Shown: positions 35,992 to 45,300 of the stretch, piece after piece
Position numbering within the stretch: the stretch's first letter is position 1
How the letters are laid out: each line of letters starts with the position of its first letter
Assembly (NCBI RefSeq): GCF_024519315.1
Contig: NZ_JANIIC010000001.1
Location: 248,001-312,000 of the forward strand
Reading direction: 5' to 3'
Length of the DNA: 64,000 nucleotides
Origin: Streptomyces malaysiensis subsp. samsunensis
GTDB taxonomy: Bacteria; Actinomycetota; Actinomycetes; Streptomycetales; Streptomycetaceae
Program-made: the position numbers and the translations under genes
The notes under the pieces: generated by a model
Told to the model about the DNA's origin: nothing
Database searches by the model: none
The model's input: the letters and a program-made list of their open reading frames with translations, nothing else

Positions 35992-36043
35992 TTCTTGACC
36001 GCGCGGTCCACCATGTGGTTATGGTGGACCGCGCAGTCAAGAA
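35992..36043. promoter_or_regulatory. Large double-palindrome operator, TetR/SDR intergenic
   Basis: Arms 35992-36014 (ttcttgaccgcgcggtccaccat) and 36021-36043 pair with a single mismatch around a 6-base spacer. Each arm also contains its own palindrome, gaccgcgcggtc (one base changed in the right arm). This looks like two TetR operators placed head to head over the divergent promoters; TTGACC in the left arm could double as a -35 element. Confidence 0.85.
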
Positions 36044-36079
36044 CTCCGGGGCACGTTGACCTAGGGAAGTGGGAAGCAC

Positions 36080-36826
36080 ATGGGAAAGCTGGACAACAAG
36101 GTGGCGATCGTCACCGGCGGGTCGCGGGGGATCGGGGCGGCGTCGGCGCTGGCGCTGGCTGACGAAGGAGCCGACGTCGCGATCAGCTACTCGTCCTCGG
36201 CGGAACGAGCCAAGGCAGTGGTCGCGGAGCTGGAGGCGAAGGGAGTGCGTGCGGCGGCTTTCCAGGCCGACCAGGCGGACGCGACGCAGGCGGCGGGCCT
36301 GATCCGGCGCGTGGTCGAACAGCTCGGGAAGCTGGACATTCTGGTCAACAACGCGGCCGCGGGTGGTGGCGGCCTCGTCGACAGCGAGCTCCTCGACCAG
36401 GCCGCCATCGAGCGGCAGCTCGCCGTCAACTACACCAGCGTGGTGGCCGGGATCCAGGCGGCGGTGCCGTTGCTGCCCGATGGCGGGCGGATCGTCAGCA
36501 TCAGCTCGGGTGTGGCCACTCGGGCGGGTTTCCAGGGGATGGCGTACTACACGGGCACGAAGTCGGCCCTCGAGGGCTTCAGCCGGGGCGCAGCCCGCGA
36601 TCTGGCGCACCGGGGCATCACGGTCAACGTCATCCAGCCCGGGTTCATCGACACCGAAGGAAACCCCGCCGACGGCCCGGCCGCATCCATGTTCCTTCCG
36701 ACCACGGCCATGGGGCGGTACGGCAGGCCGGAGGAGATCGCCGCAGGCGTCGTCTTCCTCGCCAGCCCGCAGGCTTCCTACGTCACCGGCGCAGTGCTGA
36801 GGATCGACGGCGGATACGGCGCATAG
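36080..36826 (+). CDS. Short-chain dehydrogenase/reductase
   Basis: 248 residues. NAD(P) loop TGGSRGIG at 12-19, NNAA, catalytic ISSG...YYTGTKSALE (Ser, Tyr, Lys) and the C-terminal VTGAVLRIDGGYGA. Classic SDR of the FabG-like branch. Controlled in all likelihood by the divergent TetR through the palindrome at 35992-36043. The substrate cannot be read from the sequence. Confidence 0.9.
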   Translation: MGKLDNKVAIVTGGSRGIGAASALALADEGADVAISYSSSAERAKAVVAELEAKGVRAAAFQADQADATQAAGLIRRVVEQLGKLDILVNNAAAGGGGLVDSELLDQAAIERQLAVNYTSVVAGIQAAVPLLPDGGRIVSISSGVATRAGFQGMAYYTGTKSALEGFSRGAARDLAHRGITVNVIQPGFIDTEGNPADGPAASMFLPTTAMGRYGRPEEIAAGVVFLASPQASYVTGAVLRIDGGYGA

Positions 36827-36913
36827 CCCGACCGCGCGGCTGACAGCGGGCGGCCGCGGACGGCGGTGGCGGCCGCCATCGCCGAATGGCCGCGACCCCT
36901 CACCCGCACCTGC

Positions 36914-37687
36914 CTAGATCCGCGAGTTACGCAGCGACTGCCACACGGCCCCGGCCAACGCCCGCGTCGACCGGGGAACCGACAGCCGCTCGTGTTCCCG
37001 GTACAGCGCCCAGTTGTACTGGACGAGCGACAGCTTGTTCGAGGACAGCGATCCCGCGCGGTGAGCCCTGTACACCGCCAGCGGCTCGGGAAGGCCGCGG
37101 GCGTCATGACCGTCACGCATGATCGACAGCCACAAGGCGTAGTCCTGTCGCTTACGCATCTCCGGCATCAGCCTCGTGCCGAGGACGGTGCGGTCGTACA
37201 TGGCGGTCAGGGCCCCGATGTGGTCCTGGACCAGCATCGCGCGGTAGTCCACGTGTTCCCGCGCCCGAATCACCCGCCCGTTCGGGACGAAATCGGTGCT
37301 CTCGCCGTCGTGGTCGGCGTCCATCTTGTAGTAGGAGGTGAACGTCAAAGGCGCATCAGCCGTCGCCGCGAAGTCGGTTTGCCGCTCAAGTTTCTTCGGG
37401 AGCCACATATCGTCGCTGTCAAGAAAGGCGACGTAATCCCCCCTGGCCCGTTCGATGGCGAGGTTCCGCGCCCGGCCCGCACCACCCTGTTCGGGCGCCG
37501 ATTCCGGCCGGACGCGCTCGTCCTGCCGGGCGAATTCCATGAGCAGGTCCATAGAGCCATCGGACGATTTGTCGTCGGTGACCAGAAGCTCCAGATCGCT
37601 GTGGGTCTGCGTGAGCACCGATCGAATCGCTGCGCCGAGAGTGGCTGCCGAGTTGTACACGGGCATCACCACGGAAACCAGGGGCAC
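36914..37687 (-). CDS. Family 2 glycosyltransferase
   Basis: 257 residues from GTG 37687, with AAGGAGA just upstream; longer upstream frames are not supported. The GT-A fold shows VSVVMPVYNSAATLGAAIRS, DDKSSDGSMDLL, GGAGRARNLAIERARGDYV and the metal-binding FLDSDD. A later ALWLSIMRDG segment fits the acceptor region. It lies downstream of a truncated ABC exporter gene in the same direction (172 bp apart), so both may be relics of one lost pathway. A sugar on the polyketide is possible but nothing in the window makes a special deoxysugar. Confidence 0.85.
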   Translation of the reverse strand: MPLVSVVMPVYNSAATLGAAIRSVLTQTHSDLELLVTDDKSSDGSMDLLMEFARQDERVRPESAPEQGGAGRARNLAIERARGDYVAFLDSDDMWLPKKLERQTDFAATADAPLTFTSYYKMDADHDGESTDFVPNGRVIRAREHVDYRAMLVQDHIGALTAMYDRTVLGTRLMPEMRKRQDYALWLSIMRDGHDARGLPEPLAVYRAHRAGSLSSNKLSLVQYNWALYREHERLSVPRSTRALAGAVWQSLRNSRI

Positions 37688-37859
37688 GGCGCTTCTCCTT
37701 GTAAGAGCCTCTACTACACGTGGCCAGGCCGACAGATGCACCCGGTGCACCTGAACCACGCCAACATCCGCACCATGGTGGGCTGGCCGTCCCCGGTCCC
37801 GCAGGCGCGGAAGTTCGCCGCTGAGCACGACCACAACTTAGCGGGCTGACCACCGGTTC

Positions 37860-38240
37860 TCACCGATCTTGAGCAAGTTTGTACAGCTCAGCGAACAATC
37901 CGGACGCGTCGAGCAGAGACTCGAAGGTCCCCGACTCCACGATCCGGCCGCCGTCGAGAACGATGATGCGGTCCGCGATACGGGCGTTGTCCAGGTTGTG
38001 GGTCACGAAGAGTGCGGCCTTGCCCTCGGCGAGTTGCTTGAACCTGCCGATGACCAGGTGCTCGGCCCGCGGATCCATCGCGGACGTGGGCTCATCCAGC
38101 ATCAGCACGGCGGTATCCCTGTAGAAAGCCCTGGCTACGGCGATGCGCTGCCATTGTCCGCCGGAGAGGTCGGTGCCGCCCCAGTTGGAGCTCGCGTCTT
38201 CCTCGACCACCACCGCTGAGCCGCATATCGCGTCGGCCAA
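37860..38240 (-). pseudogene. C-terminal fragment of an ABC exporter ATPase
   Basis: 126 codons covering only the end of an exporter nucleotide-binding domain: GGTDLSGGQWQRIAVARAFYR (signature), LMLDEPTSAMDPRAEH (Walker B) and FVTHNLDNARIADRIIVLDGG. The transmembrane domain and Walker A are missing; the frame degenerates upstream of about 38200. It is a remnant of a 550-650 residue half-transporter, cut by the XRE/DUF397 block. Confidence 0.8.
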
Positions 38241-38305
38241 CCCTGGTGGGCGGCGGACGGAGCGTCGCCGGACGCGGGCGGCGCGGCGGTGTGCCCGAAC
38301 GACGA

Positions 38306-38326
38306 CGGCCCCCGGTCCGGGGGCCG
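38306..38326 (-). terminator. Palindromic terminator after DUF397 gene
   Basis: cggcccccgg-t-ccgggggccg is a near-perfect 21-bp palindrome 30 bp past the DUF397 stop codon on the leftward strand. Confidence 0.75.
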
Positions 38327-38356
38327 ATCGCTTCGGTGGCTGGTTGCTGTGATGGG

Positions 38357-38566
38357 TCAGGTGGTGGGGAACTCCCCGTGCCTGACGGCGGAGACGAACG
38401 ACGACCAGGCGGTCGGGTCGAACATGAGCGCCGGGCCGTGCGGGTCCTTGCTGTCACGGACGGGGACCACGCCGCGCGAGGCGACGAGGTTGGCGGCGAC
38501 CTCTATGCAGGCGCCGCCGTGTTCGCTGTACGAGGACTTGAACCAACGGGGGGATTCGGTCGTCAT
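38357..38566 (-). CDS. DUF397 protein
   Basis: 69 residues: WFKSSYSEHGGACIEVA, VPVRDSKDPHGPALMFDPTAW and FVSAVRHGEF, all hallmarks of DUF397. Its ATG overlaps the stop of the upstream XRE gene by four bases. In Streptomyces these small proteins are encoded next to XRE/DUF5753 regulators; such pairs can act in development and antibiotic control, and some work as toxin-antitoxin-like systems. A longer frame covering both genes is an artefact of base composition. Confidence 0.92.
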   Translation of the reverse strand: MTTESPRWFKSSYSEHGGACIEVAANLVASRGVVPVRDSKDPHGPALMFDPTAWSSFVSAVRHGEFPTT

Positions 38567-39417
38567 GGGGTGCCCTTCAGCAACTGACTGATCATGGCTA
38601 CAGACTGAGCCTGAGAAGGCGCTTCGGCCTGTAGCTGATGGTAGGCCGTCAGCATGGGCACCACTGAGGTGTTTTCCCGTTCGAAATGGCCGCGCTGGGC
38701 CGACTCCGCGTAGGACATGAGCGAACGGTCCGACATCGTCAGGATGTAGAGCGGCAGGCTGAACGGGCGGCGCGTCCCCATGTCGAACGGGGCGATCTGG
38801 AGCACGGTGTTCGGCAGCTCGGCGAACTCGGCGAGCCGCGCGAACTGGGCGTCCATGACGGCGGGCTCGCCGATGGGCCGACGGAGACAGCTTTCGTCCA
38901 GCACCACGAAGATCAGCGGCGGGCGCGTCCGGACGAGCGCGGCCTGCCGCTCCGCGACAAGCGCCACCCGCTCCTGCGCCTGCTCGGCGGTGATCGCTCC
39001 CCGCTTGACGTCGCCCTCCGCCAGGGCTGTCGCGTACTCCGGCGTCTGGAGCAGACCGGGGATGACGCCCACTTCGTACAGCCGGATCTCCGCTGCCCGG
39101 CCCTCGTGCCCCACGTACTCGGGGAAGCCCTCCAACAGGCTGCCGTGGCGGATCTCGCGCCACTCGCGCTCGAACGAATCCGCCGTCCCCTCGGTGCCGA
39201 AGGCGCCGTCTGTACTGCGCACAAACCGAAGAGTTGGAGGCTTCCGAGCAGTTTCGATGGCCGAAACGTGCACGCTGGAATATCCCGTCCGCCCCGCCAG
39301 GTCCTCCTGCGTCCAGCCACGACCTTCACGCAAGCTGCGCAGGCGGGCCCCGAAGGCGGCCAGCGGACTGCTGTCCGGGTGTAACTCCTTGCGGTTCAAG
39401 GGGCGTTCACCATCCAT
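38563..39417 (-). CDS. XRE-family regulator with DUF5753 domain
   Basis: 284 residues. HTH near residues 20-60: FGARLRSLREGRGWTQEDLAGRTGYSSVHVSAIETARK. The C-terminal DUF5753 part has EVGVIPGLLQTPEYATA and the ASFDMGxxxPFSLP-like IAPFDMGTRRPFSLP. It is coupled to the DUF397 gene. Two small genes of unknown function diverge from it, the usual neighbourhood of this family. Upstream lies a nine-codon leader frame with a strong ribosome site (39432-39461). Confidence 0.92.
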   Translation of the reverse strand: MDGERPLNRKELHPDSSPLAAFGARLRSLREGRGWTQEDLAGRTGYSSVHVSAIETARKPPTLRFVRSTDGAFGTEGTADSFEREWREIRHGSLLEGFPEYVGHEGRAAEIRLYEVGVIPGLLQTPEYATALAEGDVKRGAITAEQAQERVALVAERQAALVRTRPPLIFVVLDESCLRRPIGEPAVMDAQFARLAEFAELPNTVLQIAPFDMGTRRPFSLPLYILTMSDRSLMSYAESAQRGHFERENTSVVPMLTAYHQLQAEAPSQAQSVAMISQLLKGTP

Positions 39418-39431
39418 CCGTTCCTATCTGA

Positions 39432-39461
39432 TCAGTTGAATGATTCCCCGCTGAAGGTCAC
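39432..39461 (-). other. Nine-codon leader frame upstream of XRE gene
   Basis: The leftward strand has AAGGAGG (39468-39474), then six bases, then GTG ACC TTC AGC GGG GAA TCA TTC AAC TGA. The XRE start follows 14 bases past this stop and has a much weaker site (aggaacgg). It may set XRE translation by coupling, or be the remains of an older start. Confidence 0.45.
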
Positions 39462-39506
39462 GCTGAACCTCCTTGGTAATCACATCACTACGGAGAGGAG
39501 TGGTCG

Positions 39507-39908
39507 GTGGCCGACGTTGCAAAACCCCCGCGACCGTCCGACCGGTCCGGGGGCGTGACCCTCAACCGCTTGGAGGTTGGTGATCCGGTGACCGCCGATG
39601 GACGGGCCGCCCCCGTCCTCTCCCCCGGGTGCCCTCTGTGCGCCGCCCCCGGCGACTTCGGGCCCCACCACCCCACCGCGCCGCGTTCGGGCTTGTGCCC
39701 CGCGTGCGTCGCGGCCGGAAAGCCCACCCGCGGCGGCCTCGAACAGGCCGTACTGATCGTCGCCGGACAGACCCTCACGGGAGCCGAAACCCTCGACCTG
39801 GCCGGCGCCACACCCGAAGAACTGACCTACCACCTCGGCGCAATGAAGCGAAGCCTGCGCGGCCTGCTCCAACTCCTCGCCCCCGTAGCGGGAGAGGAGG
39901 GCCGCTGA
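39507..39908 (+). CDS. Hypothetical protein with two CxxC pairs
   Basis: 133 residues from a GTG at 39507 (GGAGAGGAG upstream). The middle has CPLCAAPGDFGPHHP and SGLCPACVAAGK, a likely zinc ribbon. The C-terminus is a Leu-rich helix (EELTYHLGAMKRSLRGLLQLLAP). No family name is known to me. It is translationally coupled to the next gene (TGATG) and divergent from the XRE regulator, a set that recurs in Streptomyces. Confidence 0.7.
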   Translation: MADVAKPPRPSDRSGGVTLNRLEVGDPVTADGRAAPVLSPGCPLCAAPGDFGPHHPTAPRSGLCPACVAAGKPTRGGLEQAVLIVAGQTLTGAETLDLAGATPEELTYHLGAMKRSLRGLLQLLAPVAGEEGR

Positions 39909-40123
39909 TGGCCGCCAACCGGCCTGACCGGGACGAACATCCGAAGATGACGATGCGCGTCTACACCATGGCGCACAACGGGATCGTCACCGCCCGGCGC
40001 GCGATCGTGGCCGTCCTCGACGGGGAGAAGGGCGACGCCTACTCGCTGGGGCAAGCGTGGCCGCCATGCCAGTGCCCCCGCCATCGCGACCACAACAACC
40101 CCGACAGATTCAAGCGGCCCTGA
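39908..40123 (+). CDS. Small hypothetical protein
   Basis: 71 residues, ATG overlapping the upstream stop. It reads MTMRVYTMAHNGIVTARRAIVAVLDGEKGD then CQCPRHRDHNNP, which ends in a Cys/His-rich tail that could bind metal. Short proteins of this type often follow the zinc-ribbon protein beside XRE/DUF397 genes. Function unknown. Confidence 0.65.
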   Translation: MAANRPDRDEHPKMTMRVYTMAHNGIVTARRAIVAVLDGEKGDAYSLGQAWPPCQCPRHRDHNNPDRFKRP

Positions 40124-40539
40124 GTCTACCGTCCGCCCCGTGCCCCCGATCTCGTGCGCGGTCCGGGGGTGAACGGTCCCGGCTCCGGACGTTCCGCGCG
40201 TTCTGTGGCAGATGACCGGGGCCACAGCTCCACAGGCCGCCCCGGCCCCGTTCGCCATAGACCCACCATGGCGAACGGGGCCGGACCACGTTGTGAACAC
40301 CGTCCGTCAGTCAAGCCTCGATCCACCGGTCGACAGTGGGTCCAGCAGCCGGACATGACCGCGCGGCGGGTGCCCTCTGGCCTGGGACGATAGGACTTCC
40401 TACGGTTCCATTGCACCCGATCGAGAGAACACCCGCGAGATGCGATCTTCCCATGCCGCATCGGCGGTCTGCGCCAAACAGGGCGCTCAGGTCGGCCGGT
40501 TCAAGGGCATCCGTACTCTGCACCCGCTGCTGGCGTCGC
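40124..40539. other. Intergenic region without a recognisable gene
   Basis: 416 bp. It contains a partial inverted repeat around 40184-40275 (ccccggccccgttcgccat and atggcgaacggggccgg), which may be a terminator for the small genes before it. Open frames on either strand lack ribosome sites and family features. Confidence 0.5.
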
Positions 40540-41343
40540 TCAAAAGCCGGTGAGCCTCGTCGTCATCCGGCGTCCCAGCGCGCGGGCCGTCCGATCCGGA
40601 AGGCGCTGGACCAGGCGGGCGAACAGCGCGTTGCGGCGGCCGTCGACCACCGACGCCTTGCGCGAACCCAGGGCGCGGAAAGCGGTGGTGACGACTTGCT
40701 CCGGCTGCCGCAGCCCACCCAATCTCGCCATTGCGGGCAGAATGTCCTCGGACTTCTGCCCTGTGACGGTCACCCCCGGAGAGACCGCCAGCACCCGGAC
40801 GCCCGCGTCGGCGACCTCGGCACCGACTGCCAGTGTGAATGACTGCGCCATCGCCTTGCTCCCGGCGTAGGCGGCCAGGTACGGCGTGGGCAGGAACGCG
40901 GAAGCACTCGTGACGTTCACGATCGTTCCACGGCCACGTGAGACCATGCCCGGCAGGAAGCGGATCGTGCTTTCCACCACGGCTTGCCCGTTCAGGTTCA
41001 CCATCGCCGCGACGCCCGCCGGATCGGCTTTCGCCGCTGCCCCGCCGACCCCGCCGCCCGCGTTGTTAACGAGGAAACCGACCTCTATCCCATGCTCGAC
41101 GGTCCGCTCGAATATTGCCCGCGGCGCCCCGGGCTCGGACAGGTCCAGCTTCTCCGTCAGCACGCGCACTCCGTGTGCGGAGCGCAGAGACGAGGCGAGC
41201 GCCTCCAGTTTGTCGCCTGATCGGGCCACGAGGACGAGGTCCGCACCGCGCTGGGCGAGCCTGGCGGCGAACTCGGCGCCTATGCCGCCCGACGCCCCCG
41301 TGATCAGCGCCGTGGTACCGGACAGACGGGACAGGTCCTGCAT
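40540..41343 (-). CDS. Short-chain dehydrogenase/reductase
   Basis: 267 residues: TGASGGIG cofactor loop at 16-23, NNAGGG, catalytic TSASAF...YAGSKAMAQ (Ser, Tyr, Lys) and SPGVTVTG. The C-terminal RNALFARLVQRLPDRTARALG is typical of the DltE/YqjQ-like SDR branch. RBS GAGGAG five bases before ATG. Divergent from a TetR gene with a perfect palindrome between them, so it is probably the regulated target. Confidence 0.9.
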   Translation of the reverse strand: MQDLSRLSGTTALITGASGGIGAEFAARLAQRGADLVLVARSGDKLEALASSLRSAHGVRVLTEKLDLSEPGAPRAIFERTVEHGIEVGFLVNNAGGGVGGAAAKADPAGVAAMVNLNGQAVVESTIRFLPGMVSRGRGTIVNVTSASAFLPTPYLAAYAGSKAMAQSFTLAVGAEVADAGVRVLAVSPGVTVTGQKSEDILPAMARLGGLRQPEQVVTTAFRALGSRKASVVDGRRNALFARLVQRLPDRTARALGRRMTTRLTGF

Positions 41344-41398
41344 GATTCTCCTCGGGCTGGAGGCCGATAGACTTGGTTAACTCACGCAACCACGTAAA

Positions 41399-41414
41399 TG
41401 GACGGCACCGTCCA
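41399..41414. promoter_or_regulatory. Perfect palindromic operator, SDR/TetR intergenic
   Basis: tggacgg-ca-ccgtcca, a perfect 7-bp inverted repeat with a 2-base centre, lies 21 bp upstream of the TetR start and 56 bp from the SDR start. Confidence 0.75.
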
Positions 41415-41435
41415 CCTGACCGGCAAGTGAGAAAC

Positions 41436-42143
41436 ATGCCTGCCGAAATCTCTCACAACACAGACGATCCCGCCTCCGCAGCGCCCCTGGGAACGGCCAT
41501 CGACAGGCTTCCCGCGGACCTGCGCCCCGACGCCCGCCGCAACCGCGAACGCGTCCTGAAAGCCGCACGCGAGGTCTTCGCGGCCCAGGGCATCGACGCA
41601 CCCATGAGCACGGTGGCCCGCCGGGCCGGCGTCGGCGTCGCCACCCTCTACCGCCGTTTCCCCACCCGCTCCGCACTCCTCGCCGCCGCCTTCGACGACC
41701 AGCTCGCCGAGTGCGCAACCGTCTTCGAAGAGGCACTGGCCGACCCCAACCCCGGACACGGCCTCTACACCCTCCTGGAAACGGTGTGCACCACGCTGGT
41801 GACCGACCGGGGCTTCGACACCGTGTTCATGACCGGCTTCCCTGAGGCACTGGACTGCGGCCGCGAACGGGCCTGCGCCGAGGCGGGCCTGAACCACCTG
41901 GTCCAACGCGCCCTCGACGCCGGGCAGCTCCGCAAGGATTTCGACACCGCCGACATCCCCCTGCTCCTCCTGGCGGTGAGCGGCCTGGCCGGCCAACCCC
42001 CCGAAACCGCGCTGCCCGCCGCCCGCCGCCTCCTCACCTATCTCTTCCAGTCTTTCCAGGCCCATCCCCCGTCCCGCCCCGGCCCGCTCCCACCGGCCCC
42101 ACGAATGGACCTGACCGGACCGCACCGGACGGACGGGGTCTGA
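41436..42143 (+). CDS. TetR-family repressor
   Basis: 235 residues from ATG 41436; the start before it in frame (41373) would run through the operator. The HTH is NRERVLKAAREVFAAQGIDAPMSTVARRAGVGVATLYRRFPTRSALL. C-terminal half is Leu/Ala helical with a Pro-rich tail (HPPSRPGPLPPAP). Controls the divergent SDR in all likelihood. Convergent with the PKS gene; 225 bp separate them. Confidence 0.88.
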   Translation: MPAEISHNTDDPASAAPLGTAIDRLPADLRPDARRNRERVLKAAREVFAAQGIDAPMSTVARRAGVGVATLYRRFPTRSALLAAAFDDQLAECATVFEEALADPNPGHGLYTLLETVCTTLVTDRGFDTVFMTGFPEALDCGRERACAEAGLNHLVQRALDAGQLRKDFDTADIPLLLLAVSGLAGQPPETALPAARRLLTYLFQSFQAHPPSRPGPLPPAPRMDLTGPHRTDGV

Positions 42144-42185
42144 CAGCGGCACCCACCCACGATCTGCACCCCGACCACCCGGCCG

Positions 42186-42344
42186 GTCATCGCGGCCGTC
42201 CGGTTGCGGCAGGGCAAGCCGACCAACTCCCGCCGAGCCGAACGGTTCGTCACCGAGGCCCTGGCCACCGTCGGCGTGGTCGCCGCCTGCCGCCGCGCCG
42301 GAGCCCCACTTCTCGATGCGGATACGCCCTGCCCACACCCGGCT
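42186..42344 (+). pseudogene. Remnant of an IS transposase (IS1380-like)
   Basis: The plus-strand frame AAVRLRQGKPTNSRRAERF followed by VTEALATVGVVAACRRAGA resembles two separated pieces of an IS1380-type transposase (the RLRxGxAxxxRGA segment and the VVxAxRRAGA strand), joined by an internal deletion. No terminal repeats are seen. It marks old rearrangement right at the 3' end of the PKS genes. Weak call, from memory of the family pattern. Confidence 0.4.
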
Positions 42345-42368
42345 GCGAAACCGACCGGTGGGTCGAGG

Positions 42369-45300
42369 TCAAGACAGCCAGTCCTCCACGGCCCGTGCCG
42401 TCGTCCCGGCGTGCTCCTCCATCATCGTGAAGTGGTTCCCGGCCACATCGAGCGCGGTGTGCGGCAGCTGCCAGTACGACCGCCAGTCGCCGTCGTCGCG
42501 GGACCAGTCGAAGAACCGCTCTTCGGCACGGACCAGCAGGGTCGGCGTCTTGACCTCGCGGGGCCGCCACCCCCCGAACAGCCGGAAGTACGCGCCCATG
42601 GCCAGCAGCCGGGTGTCGTCCACCGGCACATGGCCCGTGCTCCGCTCATCGATCCCGGCCCGCAGACCGGGCTGGACGGCCAGGGCCGCCTCCGGGTCGT
42701 GCGAGTAGATGTCGAGCAGCACCACCGCCTCCGGAAAGACCCCGGTGCTCTCCAGCCGCGCGGCCACCTCATGGGCGAGCAGCCCGCCCGAGGAGTGGCC
42801 CAGCAGCACGAACGGCGCCCCGTCGGTCTGCCGCAGCACCGCCTCGGCCTGCGCCTCGATCACCGCCTCCGGGTTCGCCGGAAGCCGCTCCCCGGCGACG
42901 AAACCGGGGTTGCCCAGCGCCCAGACGTCCCGGTGGCCCCGGAATCCCGCGGCGAACCGCGCGTACTGGTGCGGGCCTCCGATCGACAGGATCGAGGGGA
43001 AACACACCAGCGCGGGCCCCGTCTCCCCACGGGACAACCGCACCAGCGTGGGCAGCGTGTCCAGCTCGGCGGCGCTCGTGAACGAGGGCCGGAACCGCGA
43101 GACATCCATCAGCATCCGGGTGAACTCCCCCTGCTGGCCGAGCTCCTCGGCTTCCCGCATCATCGCGCCGAACACGGACGACGGCTCCGCGCCCGCCGTC
43201 TCCGCCTGCGCGGCGGCCGACACCGCACCGCCCTCGGCGGCCACCGAACCGGCCAGTCCGGCGAGCAGTTGCCGGGCGACCAGCTCGGGCGTCGGCTGGT
43301 CGAACAACAGTGTCGGGGGCAGCCGCAGCCCGCTCGCGGCGTTGAGCCGGTTGCGCAGCTCGACGGAGGTCAGCGAGTCGAAGCCCAGCTCCAGGAAGCC
43401 ACGCGTGGCCCCCAGGGCCTCCGGGTCCTCGAAACCGAGCACCGCGGCGGCATGGGTGCGGACCAGATCCAGCAGGACCCCCTCCCGCTCCGCCTCGTCC
43501 AGCCCGGCCAGTCGCCGCACCAGCGAAGGGCCGCCCGCGGCGGCCGCCGCGTCGGAGGCCGTGCGCCGCCGGGGCGTCACCCGGACCAGCCCGCGGAACA
43601 CGGCGGGCAGCGCTCCCTCGGCCGCCTGCTCCCGCAGCGGCGCGGTGTCCAGGTGGAGCGGTACGAGCACCGCCTCGCCGTCGACCGCACACGCCGTGTC
43701 GAACAGCTCCAGACCGTCCCGCGAGGACAGCGGCGCCATCCCGGAGCGCGCGATACGCCGCACATCCGCCTCCGTCATGGCGCCGGTCATCTCGCTGCGC
43801 TGCTCCCACATGCCCCAGGCCAGCGAGAGGGCGGGCAGACCGACGGAGCGGCGGTACGCGGCGAAGGCGTCCAGGAAGGCATTGGCCGCCGCGTAGTTGG
43901 CCTGCCCCGGCGTGCCGAAGGTGCCGGCGGCGGAAGAGAACAGCACGAACGCCTTCAGATCGAGGTCGCGGGTCAGCTCGTGCAGATGGAGCGCCGCGTC
44001 CCCCTTCGGCCGGAAGACCGTGTCGATCCGCTCCGGGGTGAGCGCGGACAGCAGCCCGTCGTCCAGCACTCCCGCCGTGTGGACGACGGCGGTCAGCGGA
44101 TGCGCCGGGTCCACCTCAGCCAGCAGCATCGACAACGCCTCGCGGTCGGCCGCGTCGCACGCCGCGACACTCACCTCGGCGCCCAGCGCGGTCAGTTCGG
44201 CGACCAGCTCGGGCATCCCCTGGGCCCGCTGCCCACGGCGGCTGTTGAGCAGCAGATGGCGCACTCCGCGCTCGGCCACCAGATGGCGGGCGAGCTGCCC
44301 GCCGAGGACACCGGTGGCGCCGGTGATCAGCACCGTGCCGTCCGGGTCGAACTCCAGCGCCCCGTCCTCGTACCCCTCTTCGCCCTGGGCTTCGTTCCGC
44401 TCCTGGGGCTCCTGGGCGGCGACCCGGGCCAGCCGGGGCGCGTGGAGGGCGCCGCCGCGGAGGGCGAGCTGCGGCTCACCACCGGCCACCGCCCCCATGA
44501 GCGCGTCGGCCGAGATCTCCTCGTGGTCCAGATCGAGCAGCAGGAAACGGTCCGGGGTCTCGGTCTGGGCGGTGCGGATCAGCCCCCATACGGGCGCGTA
44601 CGGCAGCCCGGACACCTCGGCGTCCGGGGACGTGGCGACCGCCCCGCGGGTGACGAACGCCAGCCGCGCCCCCGCGAAACCCTCCTCCGCGAGCCACGAC
44701 TGGGCGGTGTCCAGCGCGGCGTGGGTGGCCAGCCGGGCGCCTTCCGCCAGATCGCCGCCACCGGCGGGGCCGGTGAGCGGGAAGAGGACGACATCCGGCC
44801 GGTGCCTGCCCGAGGCCACCACGGCGGCGAGCTCGGTCAGATCGGGGAAGACATCGCACTCCGCTCCGGTGGACTCCACCGCGTCGACGAGGCCGAAGAT
44901 GTCCATGCCGTTCGCGGCGTCCTGGCCGACCAGGGCCCAGCGGACGTCCTCGGCGGACGCCGGGGACGCGGGCACCGCGGTCCACTCCAGCCGGAACAGC
45001 GAGTCGTGGTAGGCCGTCCGGGCCGTGCGCAGTTGCTCGGGGGCGATGCTCCGAAGCGCCAGGGAATCCACCGACGCGACCACGCCGCCGCTCTCGTCCA
45101 CGACGGTCAGGGCCACCGCGTCCGGTCCGGCCGGGGCGATCCGTACCCGCAGCGCCGTGGCGCCCGCGGCGTGGAGGGTGACCCCGGTCCAGGAGAACGG
45201 CAGCCGGATCCCGCCGGCGCCTCCGTCGGCGGCGCTCACGAAGTCGCCGAGCGCCACGCCGTGCAGTGCGGCGTCCAGCAGCGCCGGGTGCAGCCCGAAC

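Noticed and set aside
38567..39163. Extended 268-residue frame ending in DUF397
   Set aside because: The first ~200 codons are a shadow of the XRE gene. DUF397 proteins are about 65-70 residues and the ATGA overlap gives the start.
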